DNA from: Streptomyces sp. B21-083
GTDB taxonomy: Bacteria > Actinomycetota > Actinomycetes > Streptomycetales > Streptomycetaceae
Reading direction: 5' to 3'
DNA length: 64,000 nucleotides
NCBI RefSeq assembly: GCF_036898825.1
Contig: NZ_JARUND010000002.1
Coordinates: forward strand, 868,001 to 932,000
Made by a program: the position numbers and the translations under genes. Below the pieces are notes generated by a model. That model was not told the origin of the DNA. It did no database searches and saw nothing but the letters and a program-made list of their open reading frames with translations. Positions 1-8,937 of this stretch are shown in pieces. The first letter of the stretch is position 1; every line of letters starts with the position of its first letter.

Positions 1-634
1 CGTTCACCGAGAAGCGGTTGCCCGAGCGGCGGACGATCGGGGTGCACCCTTTGGCGCCCCAGGTGCGGCCGGTGACCTGGTCGGAGCGGATGCCGACCTG
101 GTCGGCGAAGAGGACCTCGCCGCCCTCGGCCTTCGCCTTCGCGCGGATCGCCGGCCACGTCTCCTCCCGCCAGACGCGTACCGCCTCCGGGTTCTGCTCG
201 ACGGCCCGCTTGTCCGGACGCTGGAACGACAGGCCCCACCGGCGCAGGTACTTGCCCACGCCCTGCTCGGTCAGCCGCACCCGGTACAGCTTCGAGATCA
301 GATCCCCCACACCAGCACGTGTCCACAGCTGCCCCGCCAGCCCCAGGTCACAGGGCCGGTGATCCAGCACGGCCTGCCGGATCGCCTGCTGCTCGACCAC
401 GTCGAGAACTTGGTGTTCGCCGACCCGGCGTCCTCGCGGCTGGGCTTCGAGCGCTTCGCGCCCGCCGGCCAGCCATTTCGCCCACCAGTTGTCCACCGCC
501 TTGAGCGAGACCTGGAAGACCGCCGCGACGTCTTCACGGCCACGGCCCGCCACCAGCGCAGCCACCGCCCGCAGCCGAAGTGCCTCCTGCGCCGACGGCG
601 ACAACTGCCGTGCGTCCCCCACCAGTTCACTCAC
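1..634 (-). CDS. IS630-family transposase, partial (runs off the left edge)
   Basis: The minus strand is open from a GTG at 632-634 to the window edge, about 211 codons without a stop. The first ~60 residues form a helix-turn-helix of the kind found at the start of IS630 transposases (VFQVSLKAVDNWWAKW). A second winged-helix segment follows (LYRVRLTEQGVGKYLRRWG). The first catalytic Asp of the DDE domain appears to be in LFADQVGIRSD, near the edge. The element would move itself by cut-and-paste at TA targets, which is family knowledge. The remaining DDE residues and the inverted repeats are not visible. The start could lie a few codons further upstream. Its 5' end faces the following formaldehyde dehydrogenase gene. 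Confidence 0.85.
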   Translation of the reverse strand, partial: MSELVGDARQLSPSAQEALRLRAVAALVAGRGREDVAAVFQVSLKAVDNWWAKWLAGGREALEAQPRGRRVGEHQVLDVVEQQAIRQAVLDHRPCDLGLAGQLWTRAGVGDLISKLYRVRLTEQGVGKYLRRWGLSFQRPDKRAVEQNPEAVRVWREETWPAIRAKAKAEGGEVLFADQVGIRSDQVTGRTWGAKGCTPIVRRSGNRFSVN

Positions 635-903
635 ACAAGGATCAACGACCCAGAACACCTTCCGTTTCGGATCAATAGGTGGTGCCGGACAGACCTGGCA
701 CGGGGACAAGCAAGGTTCCCAACCGTTGTGCTGACACTTCCCGCCCTCCTCTCCATTACGTGGTGCGGCGCGGAGCAATTTGTGCATCACGAGATTACCG
801 AGTTGCCCGGTTGCGTTGGCTGGAGAAGCATGAGAGATGGGTCACGCGGGAAAGCGAGCGAGAGCGTGGCCGGCATGTACATCGTCGATCAGAGGTGGCA
901 GCC

Positions 904-2040
904 ATGAAGGCCGTCGTTTACAAGGGACCGTTCACCGTTGCGGTCGAAGATGTTGAAAAGCCCAGCATCCAGCACCCGAACGATGTGATCGTACGGGTCA
1001 CCTCCACCGCGATATGCGGCTCCGATCTGCACATGTACGAGGGCCGCACCTCTGCGGAGCCCGGCATCGTCTTCGGCCACGAGAACATGGGAATCATTGA
1101 GGACGTCGGCCAGGGCGTCACCACGCTCAAGGGGGGCGACCGCGTGGTCATGCCCTTCAACGTCGCCTGCGGGTTCTGCATGAACTGCGTCGAGGGATTC
1201 ACCGGATTCTGCATCACTGTCAATCCCGGTTTCGCGGGCGGCGCTTACGGCTATGTGGCCATGGGGCCTTGGAAGGGCGGCCAGGCCGAATACGTGCGCG
1301 TTCCATACGCTGACTTCAACTGCCTGAAGCTGCCTCAGGGAAACGAGCACGAAAGCGATTTCGTCCTGCTCGCCGACATCTTTCCCACTGGCTACCACGG
1401 TTGTGAACTCGCGCAGGTGCGACCTGGCGAGAGTGTCGCGGTGTACGGGGCAGGGCCAGTTGGGCTCATGGCCGCTTACTCGGCCCTGCTGCGCGGCGCG
1501 AGGAAGGTGTTCGTCGTGGACCGGGTCCCCGAGCGCCTGCAAAAGGCCGAGGAGATCGGCGCAATACCGGTCAACTTCGCCGAGGGTGACCCAGTCAAGC
1601 AGATCGAGGAGCAGAGGACCGAGGGCATCGGCACGGACAAGGGCGTGGACGCCGTCGGCTACCAGGCGACGGCGCAAGGGACTGACAACGAGGAACCGGC
1701 GACCGTGCTGAACTCGCTCGTCCGCACCGTCCGACCTACCGGAGCGCTCGGCGTGCCCGGGCTCTATGTCCCGTCCGACCCTGGAGGTCCGGACGAGCAG
1801 GCCAAGCAAGGCATGCTCCTCGTCGCGATCGGCAGGCTCTTCGAGAAGGGCCTGCGGATGGGTACGGGCCAGTGCAACGTGAAGCGCTACAACCGGTTCC
1901 TGCGAGACATGATCATCGAGGGCAGGGCGAAGCCCAGCTTCGTCGTCTCCCACGAACTGCCCCTGGATCAGGCATCTTCGGCCTACGACAAGTTCGACAA
2001 GCGGATCGAGGGCTACACGAAGGTGGTACTGCACCCGTAG
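904..2040 (+). CDS. fdhA: Glutathione-independent formaldehyde dehydrogenase (zinc alcohol dehydrogenase family)
   Basis: This is a 378-residue MDR-family enzyme that oxidises formaldehyde to formate with NAD without needing glutathione. The N-terminal catalytic domain has the zinc ligand region [13 protein letters not shown] and a structural-zinc cysteine run ([15 protein letters not shown]). The Rossmann motif [12 protein letters not shown] follows at about residue 180. The long insert and the end [15 protein letters not shown] fit the formaldehyde dehydrogenase subgroup rather than ordinary alcohol dehydrogenases. ATG 904 is chosen because GAGGTGG lies just upstream and family members begin MKAVVYKGP; an in-frame extension to 679 has no similarity. 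It converges with the truncated transaldolase, whose reading frame runs into its 3' end. Confidence 0.93.
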   Translation: MKAVVYKGPFTVAVEDVEKPSIQHPNDVIVRVTSTAICGSDLHMYEGRTSAEPGIVFGHENMGIIEDVGQGVTTLKGGDRVVMPFNVACGFCMNCVEGFTGFCITVNPGFAGGAYGYVAMGPWKGGQAEYVRVPYADFNCLKLPQGNEHESDFVLLADIFPTGYHGCELAQVRPGESVAVYGAGPVGLMAAYSALLRGARKVFVVDRVPERLQKAEEIGAIPVNFAEGDPVKQIEEQRTEGIGTDKGVDAVGYQATAQGTDNEEPATVLNSLVRTVRPTGALGVPGLYVPSDPGGPDEQAKQGMLLVAIGRLFEKGLRMGTGQCNVKRYNRFLRDMIIEGRAKPSFVVSHELPLDQASSAYDKFDKRIEGYTKVVLHP

Positions 2041-3103
2041 CCCTGCGTACCTGATTTCTGCTGCCGCTGACCGGCTGCATCGGGTCCTCCAGCACCTGGA
2101 TGACATCGCCGTAGTCGACACCGGCGTCGGCGAGGTCCTCCGGCACCTGGTGCGCCTCGCCGTAGGTGTCGCGGATGTGGCCGGCTGGCAGCACGCCGTG
2201 GTCGGCGAACGCACTGAGGGTGGCCTCCGGCATGATGTTGACCACGTCCGGTGCGACCAGGTCGACGACGTACCGGGTGTCCTCGTACGCGGGATCCTTC
2301 ACGCCCGTGGACGCCCACAGCAGCCGCTGCGGCCGGGCACCGGCCTCTTCCAGCCACTGCCACCGGTCGGTGGCGAGCATGTGCTCATAGGCGATGCGGG
2401 CGTTGGCGATGGCGGCGCGCCCACGCAGCACGGCCGCCTTCTCGCCGCCCGTCCGGTCGAGCCGCCGGTCGATCTCTGTATCCACCCGGGAGACGAAGAA
2501 CGAGGCGACCGACGCCATGCCGGACAGGTCGTGCCCAGCGTCCCGGGCGCGTTCCATCCCGGTCAGGAACGCCTCCGTCACCGCGTCGTAGCGCTCCAGT
2601 GAGAACAGCAGCGTGACGTTGATGCTGATGCCCTCGGCCAGACAGGCGCTGATCGCCTCCAGGCCCTGCTTGGCCGCAGGGATCTTCACGAACAGGTTCG
2701 GCCGGTCCACCAGCCACCACAGCGCCCGGGCCTCGGCGACCGTGCGCGCGGTGTCGTGCGCGAGCCGCGGGTCGACCTCGATCGAGACCCGCCCGTCCAC
2801 ACCCCCGCTGGCGTCGTACGCCGGCCGCAGCACGTCACAGGCCCAGCGCACGTCGAACGTGGTCAGCGCGCGCAGCGCCTCCTCCACACCGACCCCGCGC
2901 AACGACAGATCCGTGATCTGCTCGTCGTAGCAGTCGCTGTGCTCGATGGCCCTGGCGAAGATCGTCGGATTGGTCGTCACACCGACGACGTGCCGGTCCG
3001 CGACCAGCCTGGCCAGGCTGCCGTCGACGAGACGCTGCCGGCTCAGATCGTCCAACCAGACCGAAACCCCGGACTCGGACAGCTGAGCGAGCGTATCGGT
3101 CAC
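1913..3103 (-). pseudogene. tal: Transaldolase, C-terminus lost at a junction
   Basis: Residues 1 to about 340 are a clear actinobacterial transaldolase of the pentose phosphate pathway: the start resembles [20 protein letters not shown], the N-terminal GVTTNPTIF motif is present, and the Schiff-base lysine is in LFVKIPAAK. Similarity continues through [11 protein letters not shown] near position 2085. The normal last ~25 residues (a FEASW-type ending) are missing. The frame instead continues through unrelated, arginine- and proline-rich sequence antisense to the end of fdhA, stopping at 1913. This is a deletion or rearrangement junction just downstream of fdhA. The active site is intact, so residual function cannot be excluded. 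A GTP cyclohydrolase gene diverges upstream. Confidence 0.85.
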
Positions 3104-3308
3104 CGTATGCCTCCTCCGCCCGGCACGGGCGTCACGAACCGCAAAAGACTCCTCGGCTCAAGACTCACCCAGCACGCGCCCGGCCGCAGGTCGACGTGCG
3201 GCGGGCACACACCGATCAAAGGCACACCCGCGGCGAGGCCGCCCCAGAGTGCACCAGCATCGCGGTGACTGCATGCTCAAGACGTCGAAGGTACAGCCGG
3301 TGCACGGA

Positions 3309-3329
3309 CGGCCGGTTCGAGACCGGCCG
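3309..3329. promoter_or_regulatory. Perfect 8-bp inverted repeat in the folE leader
   Basis: CGGCCGGT and ACCGGCCG are separated by five bases in the divergent region between the transaldolase remnant and folE, about 60 bases before the folE start. It could be a leader hairpin or an operator. Nothing in the sequence decides which. Confidence 0.4.
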
Positions 3330-3391
3330 CGAGGAGCAGGCCCGGGCCCAGGCGGCTGCGGCGAACAGACGTCCACAGGAAGTGATGACAG

Positions 3392-4102
3392 GTGAGTAAT
3401 CAACAGCAGCCACCGAGTCAGGCGCCGAAAGTCGGCGGCCTGGCCGGCGACGGCCTCGGATACGACAGTGAAGAATGGGCCGCCGTCCGCCCCCGGCGCA
3501 TCACCCCCGAGCAGTGGCAGCAGTACGAGGGCTACATGCAGGAGATCTTCACAGCCCTGGGCATGCCGATCGGATCCCCCTCCACTGCCGACACCCCGCG
3601 CCGCTTCCTCCGCGCGCTTTTCGAGGCGACCAGCGGATACGAGGGCGACGAGAAGCTGGTCACCGCATTCCCGACCGAATGCCACGGCGGCCCCGACTGC
3701 CGCATCAGCCAGGTGGTGGAGGGCCCGATCCCGTTCTTCGCCCTCTGCGAGCACCACAGCCTGCCATTCTTCGGCACCGCCTACGTCGGCTACGTCGCCC
3801 ACGAGCACATCCTCGGCCTGTCCAAACTGACCCGGCTGGTACGGCTGTTCGCCCGCCGCTTCTCGGTCCAGGAGCGCATCGGCCAGCAACTCGCCGACGC
3901 GCTGGTACGCATCCTTGAGCCGCACGGCGTCGCCGTGCACCTGGAGGCCGTGCACCTGTGCACCCAGATGCGCGGGGTCCGCGAAATCGAGTCCAGCACC
4001 CGCACCACCTACTGGCGCGGCACCTACGACACCGAGGACCAGCTGAGAATGGAGTTCTTCAACCTGTGCGGCTCCAGGAGCACCGGCCGTGGCTGGACCT
4101 GA
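3392..4102 (+). CDS. folE: GTP cyclohydrolase I
   Basis: This 236-residue protein would convert GTP to 7,8-dihydroneopterin triphosphate, the entry step for folate and pterins and also for the preQ0 deazapurine pathway. The zinc and active-site motifs are visible: CEHHSLPFFG with Cys and His ligands, and the second Cys in HLCTQMRG (usually CMQMRG). The core TPRRFLRALFEATSGYEGDE is typical. The N-terminal ~40 residues are an extra, poorly conserved tail, so an internal start is possible. The GTG start is preceded by a weak ACAGG. Its last 14 bases overlap the next gene, implying translational coupling. Housekeeping folE usually lies with ftsH/folP, so this is probably a second copy. Confidence 0.92.
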   Translation: MSNQQQPPSQAPKVGGLAGDGLGYDSEEWAAVRPRRITPEQWQQYEGYMQEIFTALGMPIGSPSTADTPRRFLRALFEATSGYEGDEKLVTAFPTECHGGPDCRISQVVEGPIPFFALCEHHSLPFFGTAYVGYVAHEHILGLSKLTRLVRLFARRFSVQERIGQQLADALVRILEPHGVAVHLEAVHLCTQMRGVREIESSTRTTYWRGTYDTEDQLRMEFFNLCGSRSTGRGWT

Positions 4103-4982
4103 TACCGCCCCGACGGCTCCCGTGCCCCACACCGAGCCGCTGGTGCGATTGTACGAGGACCCCGCGGCGCCCCGCTGGAGCCTGCCACCGGCGCTGGCCG
4201 CACTGTACGGAGGCGACCTCGGCTACCCCGAACCGTGCCTGTACGCCAACTTCGTCGCCTCGCTCGACGGAGTGGTGGCGCTCGGCCCGGAATACCCGGC
4301 ATCCGGTTCCACGATCAGCGGACGCGAACCCGCCGACCGGTTCGTCATGGGGCTGCTGCGGGCCTGCGCCGACGCCGTCCTCATCGGAGCGGGCACGCTG
4401 CGCGCCTCACCCCGCCACCGGTGGACGCCCGAGCATGTCTACCCGGCCGCAGCAGCAGACTTCGCCCTCCTCCGCCGGCAGCGGCGCCGTGCCGCCGAGC
4501 CGGAGCTGGTCGTCGTCACGGCGAGCGGCATCCTGCCCGCCGAGCACCCCGCCCTGCAGGCGGGCGCACTCATCGCCACCACCACCGCCGGGGCCAGCCG
4601 CCTCGCCGGACGCCTCCCGCCGACCTGCACCATCCTTCCCCTCGGCGACGGCCCGGCACTGCACATCCCGCAGGTCCTCGACACCATCCGCGCCCGCGGA
4701 CACACCACGATCCTCTCCGAGGCAGGCCCGCGCCTGGTCGGGCAACTCGTTGGCGACGGCATCCTGAACGAGCTGTTCCTGACCCTGTCCCCCGTGCTCG
4801 CCGGCCGCGCAGACACCACCCGCCACGGCCTGATCGCCGGACTCGAACTCCTCCCGGCCCGGCACGAGACAGCCGACCTGATCAGCGCCCGGCAGCACGC
4901 GTCCTACCTGTTCCTGCGCTACCGACTGCCCGGACGCCGCCCCTCGGCCGGCCACAGCGACCACCAAGTGCCGCCACGTTGA
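4089..4982 (+). CDS. RibD C-terminal-type (pyrimidine/dihydrofolate) reductase family protein
   Basis: This 297-residue protein is of the RibD_C/dihydrofolate-reductase-like fold that reduces pyrimidine or pterin intermediates with NADPH. The family signature starts at YANFVASLDGVVAL, continues with ADRFVMGLLRACADAVLIGAGTLR (nucleotide-binding loop), and includes ILSEAGPRLVGQL with the Gly-Pro turn. No deaminase domain is present, so it is a stand-alone reductase. The 14-bp overlap with folE suggests it acts on a product of that pathway, for example as a pterin reductase; this is inference. The C-terminal ~20 residues are low-complexity. Confidence 0.85.
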   Translation: MAGPDTAPTAPVPHTEPLVRLYEDPAAPRWSLPPALAALYGGDLGYPEPCLYANFVASLDGVVALGPEYPASGSTISGREPADRFVMGLLRACADAVLIGAGTLRASPRHRWTPEHVYPAAAADFALLRRQRRRAAEPELVVVTASGILPAEHPALQAGALIATTTAGASRLAGRLPPTCTILPLGDGPALHIPQVLDTIRARGHTTILSEAGPRLVGQLVGDGILNELFLTLSPVLAGRADTTRHGLIAGLELLPARHETADLISARQHASYLFLRYRLPGRRPSAGHSDHQVPPR

Positions 4983-5185
4983 AGAGAGGCAGCCCAGAAT
5001 CGACCGAGCGGCCCTTCTGGCCCGCTCACCGGAGCGCAGCCGCACCGGCACTGATCAAACAGGATCTCCGGCAAGCGCCCCCAGAGCTCATCCGGAACAC
5101 GCCGAAGCCGCCAGCGGCATCCGGGGCAGACCAAAGTCCTCATGGTGAGCCACGCCGTGATACTCGACCGCATCACGGGTAGTCG

Positions 5186-5476
5186 GTGGTCATGTCCGAA
5201 TTCCAGATCGAGCCGATGGGAGATCACGACTATCTGGTGCGCACCCGGTACAGCGGTGATGTGATCGAGTCCCGGTTCCAGGCCAGTCCGGTCGTTGTCG
5301 ATCAGGTCGGCGCGGCAGAGGCCGACGAGCAGCGGATCATCGAGGAAACCGCCCTCTACCTCGCCGAACGGCAGCCGGTCATCGATCTTCCTCCGATGGT
5401 CGACCTCGACGATGTCGCAGCCGCCTACGGTGACCACTACATCGATGAGCTGAGCCGCCGCCTCAAGGGTCCCTGA
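5186..5476 (+). CDS. Small hypothetical protein, 96 residues
   Basis: An acidic soluble protein without a recognised domain: SEFQIEPMGDHDYLVRTRYS at the start, then a central Asp/Glu-rich helix and the end YIDELSRRLKGP. Codon use (G or C in third position) supports coding. The start may be GTG 5186 or ATG 5192; neither has a strong ribosome site. About 200 bases separate it from the reductase gene, so it probably has its own promoter. Similar short proteins occur beside stress genes in streptomycetes, but I assign no function. Confidence 0.6.
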   Translation: MVMSEFQIEPMGDHDYLVRTRYSGDVIESRFQASPVVVDQVGAAEADEQRIIEETALYLAERQPVIDLPPMVDLDDVAAAYGDHYIDELSRRLKGP

Positions 5477-5603
5477 CGCGCCGCGCAGCACACCCAACCT
5501 GTTGACGTCCGTCACCGCGTCGGGGGCGGGTTGCGGATCCCACCGGCAGAGAGACCCTGAGAAGAGCGATCGAACGCCCAGACGGAGCGCACCTGGAGGC
5601 TTC

Positions 5604-6125
5604 ATGTACAGCAAAGCCACGGTCGCCGGTCACCCCATCCACCCCATGCTGATCGGCTTCCCGGTCGCCTGCTACACCGGAACCCTGGTGGGCTTCGCCG
5701 TGTACGCGGCCACCCGCGACCAGTTCTGGCTCAACCTGGCGATCGCACTGAACGTCGTGGGCGTCGGCAGCGCGCTGCTCGCCGCGCTCCCCGGGTTCGT
5801 CGACTGGGCCTTCGGGATCCCGCGCGGCTCGGCGGCCAAAACCGTCGGTCTGGCCCACGCCGGCCTTAACGTGACCGCACTCGCGCTGTTCGCCATCAGC
5901 CTGGGAACGTACGCCACCCACTGGAACGGCCCGGCCACCGGGACCACCCTCGGCCTCGCCCTCACCTCGGCCGGCGTCCTGTGCACCCTCGCCGCCGGCT
6001 TCCTCGGCTGGATGCTGGTGCAGGACTACCACATCGGCATCCGCCTCACCCCCACGCAGGAACTCGACGAACTCGATGTGCAGAACGTGCACCGGATCGG
6101 CACCCACAAGCGTCACGCCGCCTGA
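5604..6125 (+). CDS. DUF2231 membrane protein
   Basis: This 173-residue integral membrane protein opens with the DUF2231 signature GHPIHPMLIGFPVA. Four hydrophobic helices follow (about residues 12-32, 42-62, 80-100, 115-135) and a short cytoplasmic tail. ATG 5604 is preceded by GGAGG six bases upstream, so the longer in-frame start at 5502 is rejected. Family function is unknown; some relatives carry a haem- or redox-associated context. No close operon partner: the preceding gene ends 127 bases upstream. Confidence 0.85.
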   Translation: MYSKATVAGHPIHPMLIGFPVACYTGTLVGFAVYAATRDQFWLNLAIALNVVGVGSALLAALPGFVDWAFGIPRGSAAKTVGLAHAGLNVTALALFAISLGTYATHWNGPATGTTLGLALTSAGVLCTLAAGFLGWMLVQDYHIGIRLTPTQELDELDVQNVHRIGTHKRHAA

Positions 6126-6542
6126 CCCACCTCCTGTGGCGTTGCCCGGCGGCCCGGGCCCCGGCTCTCACCCGTCGTGGAAGCACGAAGATGCCACCGG
6201 ATACGGGGCTGCCAGGCAGGGGACTTTGCCGAGGCCCCCAGGCAGAGCGCGCCTTGCGGCGGGTTCCCCATCGTCGGCGCGATGGTCGCTGTCGACTACC
6301 GCAATCGACGCCCTTGCCGCCGTCACCGCCTGCCTCGTCAGCCGTGTGATAAACTGGGCGCTGACCGCCCGCTGCACCGGCGCCAAACCCACACAGACGA
6401 CGGGCCGTCACGCTACGTTGCCTTGGCTTGTCCTCGGGGTAAGGCGCGCCGGCAGTGGCCAATTGCTGCGGCTGTGGTATGTGCTCGATCGACGGCACTA
6501 CGGCCCGGTCGGTTGGTATGCGGCCCCTACCTCGGCGTCTGA
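6126..6542. other. Gene-free stretch between DUF2231 gene and IS5-type element
   Basis: About 415 bases without a convincing coding region. Several short overlapping frames exist on both strands, but none has a recognisable family or ribosome-binding site. The right boundary is the left inverted repeat of the IS5-type element. Confidence 0.6.
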
Positions 6543-6645
6543 GTGGGCGGTTCGTGAGTTTTTGAGATGGTCTGCTGTCGCCTGATCGTGTGGCTGCGGG
6601 GCGGACTTTGCCGGTTCGCGGTGGGTGATCTGGTGATGTGACCGG

Positions 6646-7494
6646 GTGAGTGAACGCAAGCCGTACCCGAGTGACTTATCGGACGAGCAGTGGTCGTTGA
6701 TCGAGCCGGTGATCACCGCGTGGAAGGACCGGCACCGCTCGGTCAGCGGCCATCAGGGCGCCTACGACATGCGGGAGATCGTCAACTCGATCCTCTACCA
6801 GGGGCGGACCGGTTGCCAGTGGGCCTATCTCCCGCACGACCTGCCGCCGAAGAGCGCAACGTACTACTACTTCGCGGCCTGGCGGGACGACGGGACCGAC
6901 CAGGTCATCCATGAACTCCTGCGCTGCCAGGTCCGGGAGAGGGCCCGACGATTAGAGGACCCGACCCTGGTGGTCCTGGACACCCAGAGTGTCCACGTGG
7001 CCGCCGGGGTCCCCGCCTCCACAAGTGGCCACGATCCGGCCAAGCGGGTGCCCGGCCGCAAGCGGGGCCTTGCCGTGGACGTCCTCGGCCTGGTCATCGC
7101 AGTCGTCGTCCTCGCCGCGAACACCCACGACAACGCCGCGGGCATCAGCCTGCTGGACCAGGTCGCCGAGCACGCCGGCGGAACCGTCCGCAAAGCCCTG
7201 GTCGACCAGGGCTTCAAGAATCAGGTCGTCGCGCACGGCGCCGCCCTGGGAATCGACGTCGAGATCGTCGCACGCGACCCGCAGGTCAAAGGGTTCGTGC
7301 CGCAGCCGAAGCGGTGGAGGGTCGAGCAGACCTACGGGATCCTGATCCTGCACCGGCGCCTGGTCCGCGACTACGAGCACCACCCCTCCTCCTCCGCCTC
7401 CCGCGTCTACTGGGCGATGACCCACGTCATGACCCGGCGCCTCACCGGCGCGAACACTCCCACCTGGCGCGAAGCGCAGGCGGTGACAGCGTGA
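6646..7494 (+). CDS. IS5-family transposase
   Basis: This 282-residue DDE transposase has the N-terminal SDLSDEQWSLIEPVI helix region and the GCQWAYLPHDLPPKSATYYY motif of IS5-like enzymes. Candidate catalytic residues are LVVLDTQSV (first Asp), KALVDQGF (second Asp) and RRWRVEQTYGILILHRR (Glu). The GTG start overlaps GAGTGAACG in the family style. The stop TGA is overlapped by a GTG that originally began the accessory ORF. It appears intact, so the element may still move. Confidence 0.9.
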   Translation: MSERKPYPSDLSDEQWSLIEPVITAWKDRHRSVSGHQGAYDMREIVNSILYQGRTGCQWAYLPHDLPPKSATYYYFAAWRDDGTDQVIHELLRCQVRERARRLEDPTLVVLDTQSVHVAAGVPASTSGHDPAKRVPGRKRGLAVDVLGLVIAVVVLAANTHDNAAGISLLDQVAEHAGGTVRKALVDQGFKNQVVAHGAALGIDVEIVARDPQVKGFVPQPKRWRVEQTYGILILHRRLVRDYEHHPSSSASRVYWAMTHVMTRRLTGANTPTWREAQAVTA

Positions 7495-7890
7495 TCATCC
7501 AGACCCCTGCTCGACGCCCTGGGCCTCCAGGAAGACGCCGCCCGGGCCCTGGCCGACGACCTCCGCGAACAGATTGACGCCTTGCAGACCAGGCTGCGGG
7601 AGGCCGAGACCCATCTGGAGCGCCTCGCGATCACCCGCACAACCGTCACCGGCCTCGCCGACCGGCTCCCGGCCCACACACCCGACCTGCCCGAGCACCC
7701 GGACTACCCCCGCATCCTCACCGTGTTCAACGACGCGACCGGACCGCTACGGGCCAGGGACGTCTGCGAAATCCTCGGGCACGAACTGCTGCCGAAAAAC
7801 GTCGAAGGCACTCGCGCCAAGCTGAAACGCCTCGTCAAACTCGGGATCCTCACCGAGCCCGACCCCGGCAACTTCGCCAGGAAGCCCTAA
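7491..7890 (+). pseudogene. IS-associated accessory ORF, frameshifted near its start
   Basis: The conserved body (EHPDYPRILTVFNDATGPLR, then ARDVCEILGHELLPKN) is a small wing-helix-like protein that accompanies these transposases. The natural start would be the GTG overlapping the transposase stop, giving VIIQTLLDALGLQED. Here the run ACCCCT at about 7502-7508 carries one extra C compared with that reading, so translation from GTG 7491 leaves frame after five codons. The body frame is open from the transposase stop codon onward, but its first usable start is TTG 7582. The product may be absent or N-terminally short (102 residues). Confidence 0.65.
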
Positions 7891-7960
7891 CTGATGAAAC
7901 CTCCACCAGCGACCTTGCTCAGCCTCAACCAGAAACAGACATCACCTTACGAACCGCCCA

Positions 7961-8764
7961 CTAAGGAGGGGAGGGAGCCTGCGGATGCTGCTGCTCCCGT
8001 GGCAGCCCGGCGATCATGGCACCCCGGTGCAGCACGTCGCGGAGCATGGCGGGGGTCAGGGTCCGGGTGGACATGTTGCGCTGGCTGGGGTGGTATCCGC
8101 CGATCAGGTGCATCTGCCGTTCGCCGCCTGCGTCGGTGAGGAGGGCTTCGGCTCCGTGGCCAAAGGCCGGACGGGGGCGGGGCAGCTGCCAGCCTGCGCT
8201 CGTCAGCACGGGCAGCAGTGCCTGCCAGGCGAAGCCGCCGAGGACCACGACGGCTTTCAGGGTCGGTCGCAGGAGTTCCAGTTCGCGGGCGAGCCACGGG
8301 CGGCAGGTGTCACGCTCGGCAGTGGTGGGGCGGTTGTCGGGCGGCGCGCAGTGCACGGGCACCGTGATCCGCACCCCGTACAGTTCCATGCCGTCACCGC
8401 GGTGGGTGGCGGTCGGCTGGGAGGCCAGGCCGAGGTCGTACAGGGCGGCGTACAGCACGTCGCCGGACGGGTCACCGGTGAAGATCCGCCCGGTGCGGTT
8501 GCCGCCGTGGGCGGCCGGAGCCAGACCGACGATGGCCAGCGCCGCGTCCGGCGGGCCGAGGCCGGGCACCGGCCTCGCCCAGTAATCCCACTCCCTGTAT
8601 GCCCGGCGCTTGACCTGGGCGACCTCTTCCCGCCAGGCCACCAGGCGCGGGCAGGCCCGGCAGGTGGCCACGGCGGCGTCCAGCCTGCTCACGTCATGTA
8701 TCCGTGGCGCGGTCGCGGCCGGGAAGTGCTGTGTCTCCGGAGTGGCAGGGCCGGTTTCGCGCAC
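7961..8764 (-). CDS. Uracil-DNA glycosylase, family 5 (UdgB-like)
   Basis: Removes uracil and other deaminated bases from DNA. The Fe-S cluster cysteines begin with CRACPRLVAWREEVA. Motif 1 GLAPAAHGGNRTGRIFTGD is the family-5 form, lacking the Asp of other families, and the C-terminal GGYHPSQRNMSTRT supplies the His motif. GTG 8764 is chosen because AGAGGAG lies six bases upstream; an in-frame GTG at 8893 adds a non-conserved tail. The stop codon TAG is made by the end of the neighbouring IS, so a few native C-terminal residues may have been lost. It is divergent from a DUF488 gene 173 bases away. Confidence 0.9.
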   Translation of the reverse strand: MRETGPATPETQHFPAATAPRIHDVSRLDAAVATCRACPRLVAWREEVAQVKRRAYREWDYWARPVPGLGPPDAALAIVGLAPAAHGGNRTGRIFTGDPSGDVLYAALYDLGLASQPTATHRGDGMELYGVRITVPVHCAPPDNRPTTAERDTCRPWLARELELLRPTLKAVVVLGGFAWQALLPVLTSAGWQLPRPRPAFGHGAEALLTDAGGERQMHLIGGYHPSQRNMSTRTLTPAMLRDVLHRGAMIAGLPREQQHPQAPSPP

Positions 8765-8937
8765 ACCGTTCTCCTCTGCTGCGGGCTGGGGGTGCGAGTG
8801 CCGGCCGCAGGTTTCCGGCCTGCTCACCCACTCGGCGATAAAATTGGTGAGCCGAACACATCCGCGCCCGCAGGTGACCTCACTGCTGTCCACCGGGCCC
8901 GGGCCGGGAGTGGCCGATCGATCTGAAGGGTGCCGTC

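Larger units (their letters stand above)
6543..7961 (+). mobile_element. IS5-type insertion sequence with 13-bp inverted repeats and two ORFs
   Basis: The left end GTGGGCGGTTCGT (6543-6555) is matched as an exact reverse complement at 7949-7961. Inside lie a DDE transposase and a second small ORF, the arrangement seen in one streptomycete IS5-like group. The flanking trinucleotides are TGA (6540-6542) on the left and TAA (7962-7964) on the right. They resemble but do not exactly match a TNA target duplication. The right end coincides with the stop codon of the uracil-DNA glycosylase gene. Confidence 0.8.

Noticed and set aside
889..2214. Long minus-strand frame antisense to fdhA
   Set aside because: No family similarity and shadow-type composition; the plus strand is clearly fdhA.
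4235..5182. 315-residue plus-strand frame over the reductase gene
   Set aside because: Arginine/proline-rich product of a shifted frame in GC-rich DNA.
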